A program made the translations under genes and the position numbers. A stretch of 64,000 bases of DNA from an uncultured Acetatifactor sp. (GTDB lineage Bacteria; Bacillota; Clostridia; Lachnospirales; Lachnospiraceae), in assembly GCA_910585615.1 (NCBI GenBank), contig CAJUFO010000003.1, positions 1-64,000 of the forward strand, written 5' to 3'. Numbering within the stretch: the stretch's first letter is position 1; each line of letters opens with the position of its first letter. Under the pieces are notes generated by a model, which worked only from the letters and a program-made list of their open reading frames with translations, was not told where the DNA came from and made no database searches. This document shows positions 51,946-60,961 of this stretch, in pieces.

Positions 51946-52563
51946 ATGGAAGGACAGGAAAATAACAGACAAGACCTATTAGATCTCCAGGAATTTGACG
52001 AGGAGGCTCTGAAGAAGGAATCGGAGGAGCTTCTGGAGATGCATTTCCTCACGGGGGAGAACGCCAGGTTCCGCAGGACGGAGGGCGGATTTGTGGCGTT
52101 GACGGTAAAGGAAGCAGGGGAAGAGAAGCATTCCGAAACCGAAGCAGGCACCAGGGAATACGACCGTGTGGGCGTGTATCTGACATTCCCGCTGACAAAC
52201 CCGGAGGAATTCATCTCCATCCGGGAGGCGGACGAGAAGGCGAAGGAGATCGGCATCATCGAGAAACTCTCCCAGCTTGAGAAAGACCAGCAGGAGATGC
52301 TGCGGGAGCAGATCAAGCTCCGCTATTTCAGGCCCGTCATCACCAAGGTGCTGGACGTGAAGGACGAGTACGGATACGCCTACTGGAATGTAGTCACCAC
52401 CTTTGGGGCCTGCCGCTTTACCACCCAGATGAGTGGTGATGCCGTGATTCATCTGAGCGACTCCAGGTTGTTGGTGACGGACATCGACGGAAACCGGTAT
52501 GAGATTCCCGATTTCTACCAGTTGGGCGTCATGGAGCGCAAGAAGCTGGATCTCTTCATATAA
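51946..52563 (+). CDS. DUF1854-family protein
   Basis: 205 residues, acidic, no membrane span. The region about 70-205 (VYLTFPLTNPEEFISIREAD, EIGIIEKLSQLEKDQQEMLR, RPVITKVLDVKDEYGYAYWN, VVTTFGACRFTT) matches DUF1854, a family found beside paired ABC exporters. NCBI names such proteins cyanophycin-metabolism associated from one gene neighbourhood; the biochemical role is not known. In this cassette it may be a cytosolic regulator or cargo adaptor for the exporter. ATG 51946 follows AAGGGACGG. The protein is flanked by structured intergenic DNA on both sides (51748-51869 and 52615-52668). Confidence 0.82.
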   Translation: MEGQENNRQDLLDLQEFDEEALKKESEELLEMHFLTGENARFRRTEGGFVALTVKEAGEEKHSETEAGTREYDRVGVYLTFPLTNPEEFISIREADEKAKEIGIIEKLSQLEKDQQEMLREQIKLRYFRPVITKVLDVKDEYGYAYWNVVTTFGACRFTTQMSGDAVIHLSDSRLLVTDIDGNRYEIPDFYQLGVMERKKLDLFI

Positions 52564-52689
52564 GTATCAGGAACTGTTGAGTAAGGTTTCTTGCGCATCC
52601 AGGACATGAAACGGCCAGCTGCGCTGGCTATGGGAAAATTTACGGATGGCCCGGCTGATTTCGGGCCATGGAAAGGCATGTAGGATTTT

Positions 52690-54912
52690 ATGAAACTTTT
52701 GTATACATTGACGGGATCCCAACGGGAGGCCCTGGGGCTGGAAGCCGGGGAAGAGGTGCTGTACTGTGTGCCTGTAGACCTGGAATTCGACAGCCGGAGG
52801 ATGCAGGCCAGGGAGGCTTACGCCGGGACGATTTTCCTGGTGGTGACAGGGACGCGTTTCCTGGTGCTGCAGGGGGATGAGCTCTCCGCACAGTTTCCGC
52901 TGGCGGAATGCGAGAAGATTAAGTGCGAGCATCAGGTACACAGCGGCATTGTCATCGTGACGAAAAAGGACGGCCAGGTCATCTGCGCGGCGCGCTTTTC
53001 CATGCGGCACATCGTCCGCGTGGCCTATCTGGCAAGAGGGGCACAGTCCGTCATCGAGTCCCTTGGGACAGGGGAGAAGCCGGAGCAGGTGGTGAGCCTG
53101 GAATATGAGAAATACTGCGAGAAATGCGGCCGGGCCCTCCCCGGCACCAGCAAATGCCCCTACTGCGAGGGCAAGGCGGACATTTTGAAGAAATTCATGG
53201 CCCTCTGCGGGGAATATGTGGGGAAGCTGCTGCTGATCTCCCTGCTGATGGCCCTGATCTCCGCCATGAACATGGCCATACCTCTGGTACAGCGTGAATT
53301 CATTGACGGCACGCTGTCTACCGGGGACGGCGGCTGGCGGGAGCTGTGGATCTTCATCGGCATCACCTTTGCCATGCTCATCGGCCGCATCCTGCTGGAT
53401 GTGTACCGCTACTGGCAGTGCGTGTCCCTGGGGAGCGCCCTGAGCATGAGCCTGCGGCGCAAGCTCTACTATAAGATACAGTCCCTCTCCCTGTCCTTCA
53501 TCAACAACAGGAAGCCGGGAGAGCTGCTCAACCGCGTCTCCCGGGACACCAACCAGATCCGCGGCTTCATGGAAGAGGTGTTCGGAGACATGTTCTCCAC
53601 GCTGCTGACCATGGTGGTGTCCCTGATTGTGATGTTCATGATCAGCTGGAAGATGACGCTGCTGTCCACCCTTTTCATCATTATCGTGTTCGTGGTGACC
53701 AAGGCTTTCTGGCACCATATCCACAGCATCTACCACAAGCAGTGGCTGAAGTCGGACGATTTGGCCAGCAGCCTGCAGGACATCATCTCCGGCATGCGGG
53801 TGGTGAAGTCCTTTGGAAAAGAGGAGAGGGAGGCAGCCCGCTTTCAGAAGAAGACGGAGGAGTATGCTGACATCAGCAGGCGCAACGAGACCTTCTGGGC
53901 CATCTTTTTCCCCATACTGACCTTCCTGCTGGGGGCGGGGTCATACATCGCCGTGTATTTCGGCGGCATTGATGTGCTGAACGGAGACATGAGCCTGGGT
54001 GAGCTGGTGCAGTTCGTCACCTACTGCGGGTATCTCTTCGGGCCGCTGAGCTGGATGACCCACCTTCCCAGGATGGTCATGCAGATGATCACCAGCCTGA
54101 ACCGCATCTACGACGTGCTGGACGAGGAGCCTGTCATCAAGGACAAAGAGGACAGCAAGGAATTCCTGATCGAGGGCGCCTTCGACTTCCAGCGGGTGTC
54201 CTTCGGCTACCACACCTATGAGCCGGTGCTGGAGAACATCAGCTTCCAGGTGAAACCCGGGGAGATGATCGGGCTGGTGGGCGCTTCCGGCACGGGGAAA
54301 TCCACTTTAATCAACCTGATCATGCGGCTGTATGATGTGGATCAGGGAAAGATTACGCTGGACGGCGTGGACCTGCGGGACGTGAAGGCCGAGAGCCTGC
54401 ATTCCCAGATCGGCGTGGTGCTCCAGGAGACCTTCCTGTTCTCCGGCAGCATCCTAGCCAACATCCGCTTCGCCAGACAGGACGCCACCATGGCGGAGGT
54501 CATCCAAGCGGCCAAGGCGGCCAATGCCCATGACTTCATCTGCAAGACGCCGGACGGCTACAACACCTACGTGGGAGAGCACGGCTACAACCTCTCCGGC
54601 GGAGAGCGGCAGAGAATCGCCATCGCCAGGGCCATCCTGAACAACCCAAGGCTGTTGATTCTGGACGAGGCCACCTCGGCCCTGGACACGGAGAGCGAGT
54701 TCCTGATCCAGCAGGCCCTTGACCGGCTGGTGAAGGGGAGGACGACCTTTGCCATCGCCCACAGATTGTCCACTCTGCGGAATGCCGACAGGCTCGTGGT
54801 AATCGATAAGCACGGCATCGCGGAGATTGGGACGCACAATGAGCTGCTGGAGAAGAAAGGGATTTACTACGGGCTGGTGACGGCCCAGCTGAAGATGGCG
54901 GAAGGGAAGTAG
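52690..54912 (+). CDS. ABC exporter half B with PH-like domain and zinc ribbon
   Basis: 740 residues. Residues 1-135 have a PH-like strand pattern (GTIFLVVTGTRFLVLQGDEL, SGIVIVTKKDGQVICAARFS), 143-160 a zinc ribbon (CEKCGRALPGTSKCPYC), about 175-470 six transmembrane helices, then an ATPase with GASGTGKST, LSGGERQR and LLILDEATSALD. Both halves carry intact catalytic glutamates, so neither ATP site is degenerate. It should pair with half A as a heterodimer; homodimers cannot be excluded. The gap before it has two small palindromes (52615-52629, 52645-52668) and the ribosome site is AGGA only, so translation may be limiting. Confidence 0.9.
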   Translation: MKLLYTLTGSQREALGLEAGEEVLYCVPVDLEFDSRRMQAREAYAGTIFLVVTGTRFLVLQGDELSAQFPLAECEKIKCEHQVHSGIVIVTKKDGQVICAARFSMRHIVRVAYLARGAQSVIESLGTGEKPEQVVSLEYEKYCEKCGRALPGTSKCPYCEGKADILKKFMALCGEYVGKLLLISLLMALISAMNMAIPLVQREFIDGTLSTGDGGWRELWIFIGITFAMLIGRILLDVYRYWQCVSLGSALSMSLRRKLYYKIQSLSLSFINNRKPGELLNRVSRDTNQIRGFMEEVFGDMFSTLLTMVVSLIVMFMISWKMTLLSTLFIIIVFVVTKAFWHHIHSIYHKQWLKSDDLASSLQDIISGMRVVKSFGKEEREAARFQKKTEEYADISRRNETFWAIFFPILTFLLGAGSYIAVYFGGIDVLNGDMSLGELVQFVTYCGYLFGPLSWMTHLPRMVMQMITSLNRIYDVLDEEPVIKDKEDSKEFLIEGAFDFQRVSFGYHTYEPVLENISFQVKPGEMIGLVGASGTGKSTLINLIMRLYDVDQGKITLDGVDLRDVKAESLHSQIGVVLQETFLFSGSILANIRFARQDATMAEVIQAAKAANAHDFICKTPDGYNTYVGEHGYNLSGGERQRIAIARAILNNPRLLILDEATSALDTESEFLIQQALDRLVKGRTTFAIAHRLSTLRNADRLVVIDKHGIAEIGTHNELLEKKGIYYGLVTAQLKMAEGK

Positions 54913-55122
54913 GATAAATTTCGGGCAGATTTGGGGGCATTCTTTCGAGACGGGAGGATATGTCCCCATATTTCGTTGTGATAAAGCGCCGTTTCATTCC
55001 ATTTTGCTATAGGACATAGCTGCCATGCCGATAATACAAAGAGAACTTTCCAATGGGAAAAGAACAGGCTGTACGCCAGCCACGCTTACCAACATAAATC
55101 AAGCCTTTTTGCCCGGAAATGA

Positions 55123-55151
55123 TTGCAATCGGTCCCGGGATATTATATACT
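55123..55151 (+). promoter_or_regulatory. Promoter of the GH172 gene
   Basis: TTGCAA, 17-base spacer, TATACT (55146-55151). The palindrome GATTGCAATC overlaps the -35 and could be a repressor site. The 210 bases between the exporter stop and this promoter show no gene. Confidence 0.65.
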
Positions 55152-55202
55152 TACACTATCATTTCCCGCATGACGGGATTACCGATGGAAAGGAGATTTC
55201 AG

Positions 55203-56270
55203 ATGTTCGACTTATCCACACTGTGTCAGGTGGTTGACATTAAATCACGCTCCATCAGCCCGGAGAATTATACCGGAGAGCCGGGGAAGGGCGGCATGTG
55301 CCCGCCGGAGCAGGGAATCGCCAGCCATGCGTGCAGGGATCTGGGCATGGGCTGGAAGGTGAATCCCTGCGTCCGCATCGAAGGCGGGAGCATCTTTGAG
55401 ATGGCCGATATCCAGGGCCCGGGTATGATCCGTCATATCTGGCTGACGCCTCAGGGGCGCTGGAGGGATTTGATCCTGCGCATCTATTGGGACGATCAGG
55501 CCCATCCTTCCGTGGAATGCCCGGTGGGCGACTTCTTCTGCATGGGATGGAACGAGTATTCCCAGATCAGTTCCATGGCTGTCTGCGTGAATCCGGGCAG
55601 CGCCTTCAACTGCTACTGGCAGATGCCCTTTCTGACCAGGTGCCGCATCACCCTGGAGAACCTTGCGGACAAGGAGACCATCGTGTATTACCAGGTTGAC
55701 TATACCCTCCAGACGCTGCCGGACACCATCGCCTATTTCCATGCCCAGTTCCACCGGACAAACCCCCTGCCCTACAAGGAGGTCTATACCATCGTGGACG
55801 GAATCCGGGGCAAGGGCCAATACGTCGGCACCTACATGGCCTGGGGCGTGAACAACAGCAACTGGTGGGGCGAGGGAGAAATCAAGTTCTATATGGATGG
55901 CGACAGGGACTATCCCACCATCTGCGGCACGGGCACCGAGGATTATTTCTGCGGCTCCTACAATTTCGAAGACCCTCTGACCCATGACAGATACGCGGCA
56001 TTCTCCACGCCTTATACAGGGCTGCAGGTGCTGGCGCCCGATAAGCTGTACCGCAGCCAGTTCCGCTTCGGCATGTACCGCTGGCATATTCCGGATCCCA
56101 TCTATTTCGACAGCAGCCTAAAGGTGACTATACAGGCCCTGGGATGGAGGAGCGAAGGGCGCTATCTGCCTCTACAGGACGATATCGCCTCCGTGGCCTA
56201 CTGGTATCAGACCCTGCCCACGGTGGAATTCCCGCCTCTTCCGGACAGGGATTATCTGGAAATCATCTGA
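55203..56270 (+). CDS. GH172 (DUF2961) glycoside hydrolase-like protein
   Basis: 355 residues. DUF2961 double-jelly-roll pattern with MIRHIWLTPQGRWRDLILRI, YWDDQAHPSVECPVGDFFCM, the ICGTGTEDYFCGSYNF motif carrying a candidate catalytic glutamate, and a late RFGMYRWHIPDPIYFDSSL. Members of GH172 act on alpha-D-fructofuranosides or arabinofuranosides. No signal peptide, so substrates would be imported sugars. ATG 55203 with AAAGGAG about seven bases upstream is preferred over the in-frame 55119 start, which overlaps the promoter. It is probably monocistronic. Confidence 0.85.
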   Translation: MFDLSTLCQVVDIKSRSISPENYTGEPGKGGMCPPEQGIASHACRDLGMGWKVNPCVRIEGGSIFEMADIQGPGMIRHIWLTPQGRWRDLILRIYWDDQAHPSVECPVGDFFCMGWNEYSQISSMAVCVNPGSAFNCYWQMPFLTRCRITLENLADKETIVYYQVDYTLQTLPDTIAYFHAQFHRTNPLPYKEVYTIVDGIRGKGQYVGTYMAWGVNNSNWWGEGEIKFYMDGDRDYPTICGTGTEDYFCGSYNFEDPLTHDRYAAFSTPYTGLQVLAPDKLYRSQFRFGMYRWHIPDPIYFDSSLKVTIQALGWRSEGRYLPLQDDIASVAYWYQTLPTVEFPPLPDRDYLEII

Positions 56271-56405
56271 ACGCGCATGACTATGTTGGAAAGACATGTA
56301 TGGAAAGGCATCCGGTTTCAGTAAAGCCGGCTGCCTTTCCTGTCAGCAGATTTGGTCCGGTTACAGGACTGATAGGCCCGGAAGCGCCGCATGGCTCTGG
56401 CGCGG

Positions 56406-56447
56406 AAAAAGGCTGACCGGAAACGGTATCTCCAGTCAGCCCTTTTT
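56406..56447. terminator. Bidirectional terminator between convergent genes
   Basis: AAAAAGGCTGAC / GTCAGCCCTTTTT stem, about 17-base loop. It serves the GH172 gene from the left and the coiled-coil gene from the right. A further strong hairpin (GGAAAGGCA / TGCCTTTCC) lies at about 56300-56341. Confidence 0.85.
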
Positions 56448-56453
56448 CGGCGT

Positions 56454-56936
56454 TTATGCCAGTTTTTGAAGTCTTTCGCTATGTTCCATGATAATCGCCT
56501 TCATGATTTCGTTGTCAGCCTGTAGGGCCTCGTACCCTTCCGTTGAATCTTTATACCTCTCATAGGTTGAGAGATAGCAGGATTCAATCGTGTTCAGGCG
56601 CAGCATTATCACATTTTCCTGGAACAATTTTATCTTGTGTATTTCGGCTTCCAAGCTTGCTTTTACGGCTTGAAGTTCAGCCCAAAGAGCCTGCATTTCA
56701 GCTTGCAGCTCAGCCCTGAGAGCCTGCATTTCAGCCAACAGCTCGGCTTTAAGGGCCTGCATTTCAGCCAGCAGCTCGGCTTTAAGGGCCTGCATTTCAG
56801 CCAGCAGCTCTGTCTTAACGGACTGTACATCGCTTTTCAAGGATTGTATTTCATTTTTTATCGGTTGTATCTCTGCTTTCAGCTTCACATCCAATAACTG
56901 TGAAATTGCCAGCAAATCGTCCTGTGTCAACGCCAT
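56454..56936 (-). CDS. Hendecad-repeat coiled-coil protein, unknown function
   Basis: 160 residues, soluble. The middle consists of five 11-residue units: AELLAEMQALK twice, then AELLAEMQALR, AELQAEMQALW and AELQAVKASLE. Eleven-residue periodicity gives a right-handed or straight coiled coil rather than the usual heptad. Flanking helices (DLLAISQLLDVKLKAEIQPI; RYKDSTEGYEALQADNEIMK) recall small Clostridial proteins, often called DUFs, whose copy number varies by strain. The start at 56936 follows AAAGGAGG. DNA repeats of 33 bases underlie it. It has no obvious partners; the neighbours run away from it. Confidence 0.8.
   Translation of the reverse strand: MALTQDDLLAISQLLDVKLKAEIQPIKNEIQSLKSDVQSVKTELLAEMQALKAELLAEMQALKAELLAEMQALRAELQAEMQALWAELQAVKASLEAEIHKIKLFQENVIMLRLNTIESCYLSTYERYKDSTEGYEALQADNEIMKAIIMEHSERLQKLA
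56680..56811 (-). repeat. 33-base tandem repeats coding the hendecads
   Basis: The string GCCTGCATTTCAGC recurs at 56689, 56722, 56755 and 56788, exactly 33 bases apart, with units nearly identical between 56733 and 56811. Such tracts gain or lose units by slippage without breaking frame. Confidence 0.9.
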
Positions 56937-57152
56937 AATCAGAAACCTCCTTTCAAAGACTACCTCCAGCATATCACATGAAAGGTAGATTGTCACGGTT
57001 TATTTTCAGGTTTTCTAAAATTCCGACTTTATTCGACAAACGATAAACCAGCCCTCAGATGCCATCACTTTCACAAACCCCTTTCATTTTCCCCGGCGGA
57101 ATGGTATAATGTCTTTGCCAATCCCTTAAATATAAGAAAGGAAACGAAGAAT

Positions 57153-58583
57153 ATGAAGGTAAAAGCAAGCAAATATCTGCACGATATAAAGCCGATCCTG
57201 CTCCGCCTGCGGGACAGGCTGCTGGAGGAGTTCCCATACGCCTCCATACTGGCCACCGACTCCCAGGCAAAGCAGTATTCCGTATCCAGGACCGCCACGA
57301 ACATCGGCATGGTGGGCCTGTGGTCCGGCAGGGGATTTGTAGTGAAGGTCTACGACGGCTCCGGCTACGGAGAGTATTCCTTCAATGAGATTTCCGAGGA
57401 CCAGGTGGAGGAAATCGTTGCGAAGGTAAAGGGCGACCTCATCCCCATGTCCGGGCATCTCCCAGAGGGCGTGGAGCGCAGCGTCTATGCCATGCTGGAG
57501 GATGAGCCTCTGGTGTTCGCTGACAGCACGGAATACGAAATCGACCCGGCGGAATACGGCGACGAGAAAATCATCAGGGAGCTGACGCGGATCAGCGAGA
57601 CGGGCAGAGCGCACGACGAGAGGATCCTGGACTGTGGGGCGTTCCTGAATTATCAGAAATACAGCAAGCTCTTCCTGTCCAGGAACCGGGACATGGAGCA
57701 GAACGTGCTCTGGACGGCAGGTGGCTTCAGCGTCATGGCATCCAGGGGACAGGAGATTAAGAGAAGCTATAAGGGCTTCTCCAATCTGGGCGGAGCGGAG
57801 CTTCTGGAACGGATGCGGGACGGCGTGCGGGACGCGGCGAAGGTGACGCTGGAGCTTCTGGAGAGCGAGACCATCACGCCCGGCGAGTACGACTGTATCT
57901 GCACGCCGGAGGCCACTGGCATGATCGTGCACGAGGCCTTCGGCCACGGCGTGGAGATGGACATGTTCGTGAAGAAGCGGGCGCTGGCGGAGCAGTTCGT
58001 GGGCAAGCAGGTGGCCTCGGAGCTGGTCACCATGCATGACGGGGCCAGCGCGGCGAAAGAAGTGGCCACCTATTTCTTCGACGATGAGGGCGTTCTGGCG
58101 AAAGACACGGTCGTCATCGACAGGGGCATCTTAAAGGCCGGCATCAGCGATGCCCAGTCCGCCATGCACCTGGGCACGGTTCCCACAGGCAACGGCAGGC
58201 GGGAGAGCTATCAGCGCAAGGCCTACACCAGGATGACCAACACCTTCTTCCAGGGCGGGACGGACAAGCTGGATGACATGATTGCCTCCATCTCCTACGG
58301 CTTCCTGCTGGAAGAGCCCTCCAGCGGCATGGAGGACCCCAAGAACTGGGGCATCCAGTGCATGGTCAGCATCGCCAGGGAAATCCGGGACGGGAAGCTC
58401 ACCGGGAAGATCTTCTCCCCCGTGGTGCTCACAGGCTATGTGCCGGATCTCCTGAAATCCATCAGCATGGTATCGGAGAAGGTGGAGCTGGGCGGCGGAG
58501 GCATGTGCGGCAAGGGCTACAAGGAGTGGGTGAAGGTGTCCGACGGTGGCCCCTACATTAAGGCAAGGATACGGCTGGGCTGA
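57153..58583 (+). CDS. tldD: TldD metalloprotease subunit
   Basis: 476 residues. The TldD/PmbA fold with the zinc motif HExxxH in IVHEAFGHGVE. TldD pairs with a TldE-type subunit, which lies 175 bases downstream, to degrade unfolded peptides and to remove leader peptides from modified peptides such as microcin B17. It could act on general peptides or on a modified peptide coded elsewhere; no such precursor is seen in this window. Start ATG 57153 is preceded by GAAAGGAAACGAAG. Residue count and the late GMCGKGYKEWVKVSDGGP region agree with family length. Confidence 0.94.
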   Translation: MKVKASKYLHDIKPILLRLRDRLLEEFPYASILATDSQAKQYSVSRTATNIGMVGLWSGRGFVVKVYDGSGYGEYSFNEISEDQVEEIVAKVKGDLIPMSGHLPEGVERSVYAMLEDEPLVFADSTEYEIDPAEYGDEKIIRELTRISETGRAHDERILDCGAFLNYQKYSKLFLSRNRDMEQNVLWTAGGFSVMASRGQEIKRSYKGFSNLGGAELLERMRDGVRDAAKVTLELLESETITPGEYDCICTPEATGMIVHEAFGHGVEMDMFVKKRALAEQFVGKQVASELVTMHDGASAAKEVATYFFDDEGVLAKDTVVIDRGILKAGISDAQSAMHLGTVPTGNGRRESYQRKAYTRMTNTFFQGGTDKLDDMIASISYGFLLEEPSSGMEDPKNWGIQCMVSIAREIRDGKLTGKIFSPVVLTGYVPDLLKSISMVSEKVELGGGGMCGKGYKEWVKVSDGGPYIKARIRLG

Positions 58584-58597
58584 ATGCAGTGTACAGC

Positions 58598-58688
58598 GAT
58601 TTTCTGAGCGGTCAAAAAACGCCCACCAGGAAAATCTATGCTCACGAGCGATGATATTTGCCGCAAGGTCCCCATTGACTTTCGCTCG
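58598..58688. repeat. Palindromic intergenic block between tldD and tldE
   Basis: GATTTTCTG / CAGGAAAATC (58598-58636, one bulge) and CGAGCGA / TCGCTCG (58645-58688) form nested or adjacent hairpins. It resembles in style the blocks at 23471 and 51748. Confidence 0.5.
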
Positions 58689-58758
58689 CGAGTCGGGCTG
58701 CTTGGCAGATTTTGATGATTGTCGGGCGGCATGTTGGATAGTATTGGAGGAGGTAACA

Positions 58759-60069
58759 ATGACAGAAAAAGTGCATTTTATAGAAAAAATATTGTCGGCT
58801 CTGGAAAAGAGCGGCGTGGCGCTGTATCAGATTACGGAGACCAGGGAGGAGTCCGCGGAGTTGTTCTTCATCCGCAGGGCCCTGGACATGCAGCGCCAGA
58901 AGGAAATCCGCCAGGCGGCGGTGACGGTGTACAGGGAGTTTTCCGAGGGTGAGGACCGTTACCTGGGCTCTGCGGCGGTACAGGTACAGGACAGCTTCAC
59001 GGAGGAGCAGCTGGAGCAGATGTTCCGGGACGCCCTGTATGCCGCGGGATTCGTAAAGAATCCTTACTATGAGCTGTACCATGGGACAGGGGAGCCTTCC
59101 CCGCAGGTTCTGGAGAAGGCGAAACATCTTTCGGACAGATCCCTGGCGGAGGTGGCGGGCTGCTTTGCGGACGCCCTGTTCGCGGAGGATACGGAGAAGG
59201 ATGTGTTCCTGAACTCCGCAGAAATCTTCGCTACCAGGACCACATGCCATATCGTGAACGCAAAGGGCGTGGACGTATCCTACTGCAAGGGCAGGGTAAC
59301 GGGCGAGTTCGTGGCCCAGTGCACCGCGGGACAGGATGTGGAGACCTATGAGGATTTCGCCTATGATGACATGGACACCCAGGCCCTGCGCAGGAAGGTG
59401 CGGGATACCCTTGAGATGACCCGTGCCAGGGCACAGGCAGTGACGGCTCCACCCGCCGGGGAATACCGCGTGATTCTCTCCGGATCCTATGTGAAGGAGA
59501 TCTTCAGCTATTATGTAATGCGCTCCGACATGTCCATGGTCTACCCCAAATATTCCACCTTCCGGCCCGGCTGCGACGTACAGGACGGGGAAGTGGAAAA
59601 AGACCGGATCAACCTGACCCTGAAAGCCACCGTGCCTTACAGCCCGGAGGGCATTCCCATGCGGGACAGGGAGCTGGTGAAGGAGGGGGAGCTCAAGCTG
59701 CTCCACGGCGGCAACCGCTTCGCGTATTATCTGGAGCAGGAGCCCACGGGAAACTACAGCAGCTACCAGGCTCCCGCGGGGCAGGTGTCCCTGGAGGAGA
59801 TGCGGCAGGCCCCCTGCCTGGAAATCGTGAATTTCTCCGACTTCCAGATGGATTCCTACAGCGGGCATTTCGGCGGCGAGATAAGGCTGGCTTTCCTGTA
59901 TGACGGGGAGAAGAGGATTCCGGTCACAGGCGGCTCCATCAACGGCAGCATCCTGGAGGCTCAGAAGAACCTGATTTTTTCCAGGGAGACCCAGGTGGAC
60001 AAAGAATTTGAAGGCCCGGCTGCCGTCTGCCTGACAGGGGTGAAAGTGGCTGGCAGCACAGAGGAATAG
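58759..60069 (+). CDS. tldE: TldE/PmbA subunit
   Basis: 436 residues, same fold as TldD but without the HExxxH zinc motif, as usual for the non-catalytic partner. Recognisable segments are SAEIFATRTTCHIVNAKGVD, VILSGSYVKEIFSYY and PVTGGSINGSILEAQKNLIF. It should form the heterodimer with the tldD product. ATG 58759 has GGAGGAGG immediately upstream; the in-frame start at 58546 would run through tldD and the palindromic block. The 175-base spacer to tldD is larger than typical for this pair. Confidence 0.92.
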   Translation: MTEKVHFIEKILSALEKSGVALYQITETREESAELFFIRRALDMQRQKEIRQAAVTVYREFSEGEDRYLGSAAVQVQDSFTEEQLEQMFRDALYAAGFVKNPYYELYHGTGEPSPQVLEKAKHLSDRSLAEVAGCFADALFAEDTEKDVFLNSAEIFATRTTCHIVNAKGVDVSYCKGRVTGEFVAQCTAGQDVETYEDFAYDDMDTQALRRKVRDTLEMTRARAQAVTAPPAGEYRVILSGSYVKEIFSYYVMRSDMSMVYPKYSTFRPGCDVQDGEVEKDRINLTLKATVPYSPEGIPMRDRELVKEGELKLLHGGNRFAYYLEQEPTGNYSSYQAPAGQVSLEEMRQAPCLEIVNFSDFQMDSYSGHFGGEIRLAFLYDGEKRIPVTGGSINGSILEAQKNLIFSRETQVDKEFEGPAAVCLTGVKVAGSTEE

Positions 60070-60111
60070 GCCCTGTGGGCAACAGGCTGGGATCATTACG
60101 CCACATAGTTT

Positions 60112-60140
60112 CAGGGGAGGAAAGCCATTTTCCTCCCCTG
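60112..60140 (+). other. Perfect 12-bp hairpin after tldE
   Basis: CAGGGGAGGAAA / TTTCCTCCCCTG with a five-base loop. No T-run follows, but it could end or stabilise the tldE mRNA, or hide the GGAGG string inside it. Confidence 0.65.
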
Positions 60141-60188
60141 AACGCCGGAGAGCAGGAGGGTGAAGAGCAGAGGGAGGATGGCAGCTTT

Positions 60189-60872
60189 ATGGAGCGCTTG
60201 CTGATCATAGAAGACGATGCGGACAACAATCAGATGATAAAGGAATACCTGGAGGCCCAGGGCTATGCCTGTACCCAGGCCTACTCCGGCAGCGAGGGGA
60301 GGCTCCTGTTCTCCATGGAGAGATTCGACCTGGTGTTATTGGACTTGATGCTGCCCGGGGTGACGGGGGAGGAACTGGTGAAGCAGTTCGCCGGGAAGGC
60401 ACCTGTCATCGTGCTGTCGGCCAAGAGCGGGCTGGACAGCAAGGTGAAGGTATTGTCCGATGGGGCGGAGGACTATATCTGCAAGCCCTTCGAGCTGCGG
60501 GAGCTCCTGGTGCGGATCCAGGTGCAGCTGCGCAGACGGGAGCGGGGAGCGGATTCCGGGGACAGGCCTCCGGAGGGGCGGGTCTACACCTACCGGGAAT
60601 GGACGCTGCACCCGGACAGGCAGGAGATGACTGCCGCAGGGATGCCGATCCTGCTGACGCGGCATGAGTTCCTGATATTAGAGCTGCTGATCCGGAATCC
60701 CAAGAGGGTATTCTCCAAGCAGATGATTTATGAGTACGCCTGGGGGGAGGAATACCTGGCTGAGGACAAGACCATCAATGTCCACATCAGCAATATCCGC
60801 GCGAAGCTGAAGGAGAGCGGTACGGACAGCTATATCCAGACCGTCTGGGGGATGGGCTTCAAGCTGAGCTGA
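60189..60872 (+). CDS. OmpR-family response regulator of ABC operon
   Basis: 227 residues. Receiver domain with EDD acidic pocket, phosphorylation site in LVLLDLMLPG, T/S switch (VLSAKSG) and K (CKPFE), and a Trans_reg_C winged helix (ILLTRHEFLILELLIRN, KTINVHISNIRAKL). Followed by an ABC pair and a kinase, it resembles the regulators of peptide-antibiotic detoxification modules. GGGAGG lies twelve bases before ATG 60189, a little far; the in-frame start at 60075 runs through the hairpin and is less likely. Promoter not identified with confidence; the next gene may have its own between 60873 and 60961. Confidence 0.9.
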   Translation: MERLLIIEDDADNNQMIKEYLEAQGYACTQAYSGSEGRLLFSMERFDLVLLDLMLPGVTGEELVKQFAGKAPVIVLSAKSGLDSKVKVLSDGAEDYICKPFELRELLVRIQVQLRRRERGADSGDRPPEGRVYTYREWTLHPDRQEMTAAGMPILLTRHEFLILELLIRNPKRVFSKQMIYEYAWGEEYLAEDKTINVHISNIRAKLKESGTDSYIQTVWGMGFKLS

Positions 60873-60961
60873 AACTTTACCCTTTCTTAACTCTTTCTGA
60901 GCGCTTTTTGAAATCTTATGGTTCAGAATAGAGGGCAGATCAGGAAAGGAGAGTTTCAGGA

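Noticed and set aside
46399..55035. Shared 13-base string CATGCCGATAATA at about 46399 and 55023
   Set aside because: Short, with no flanking similarity; probably chance.
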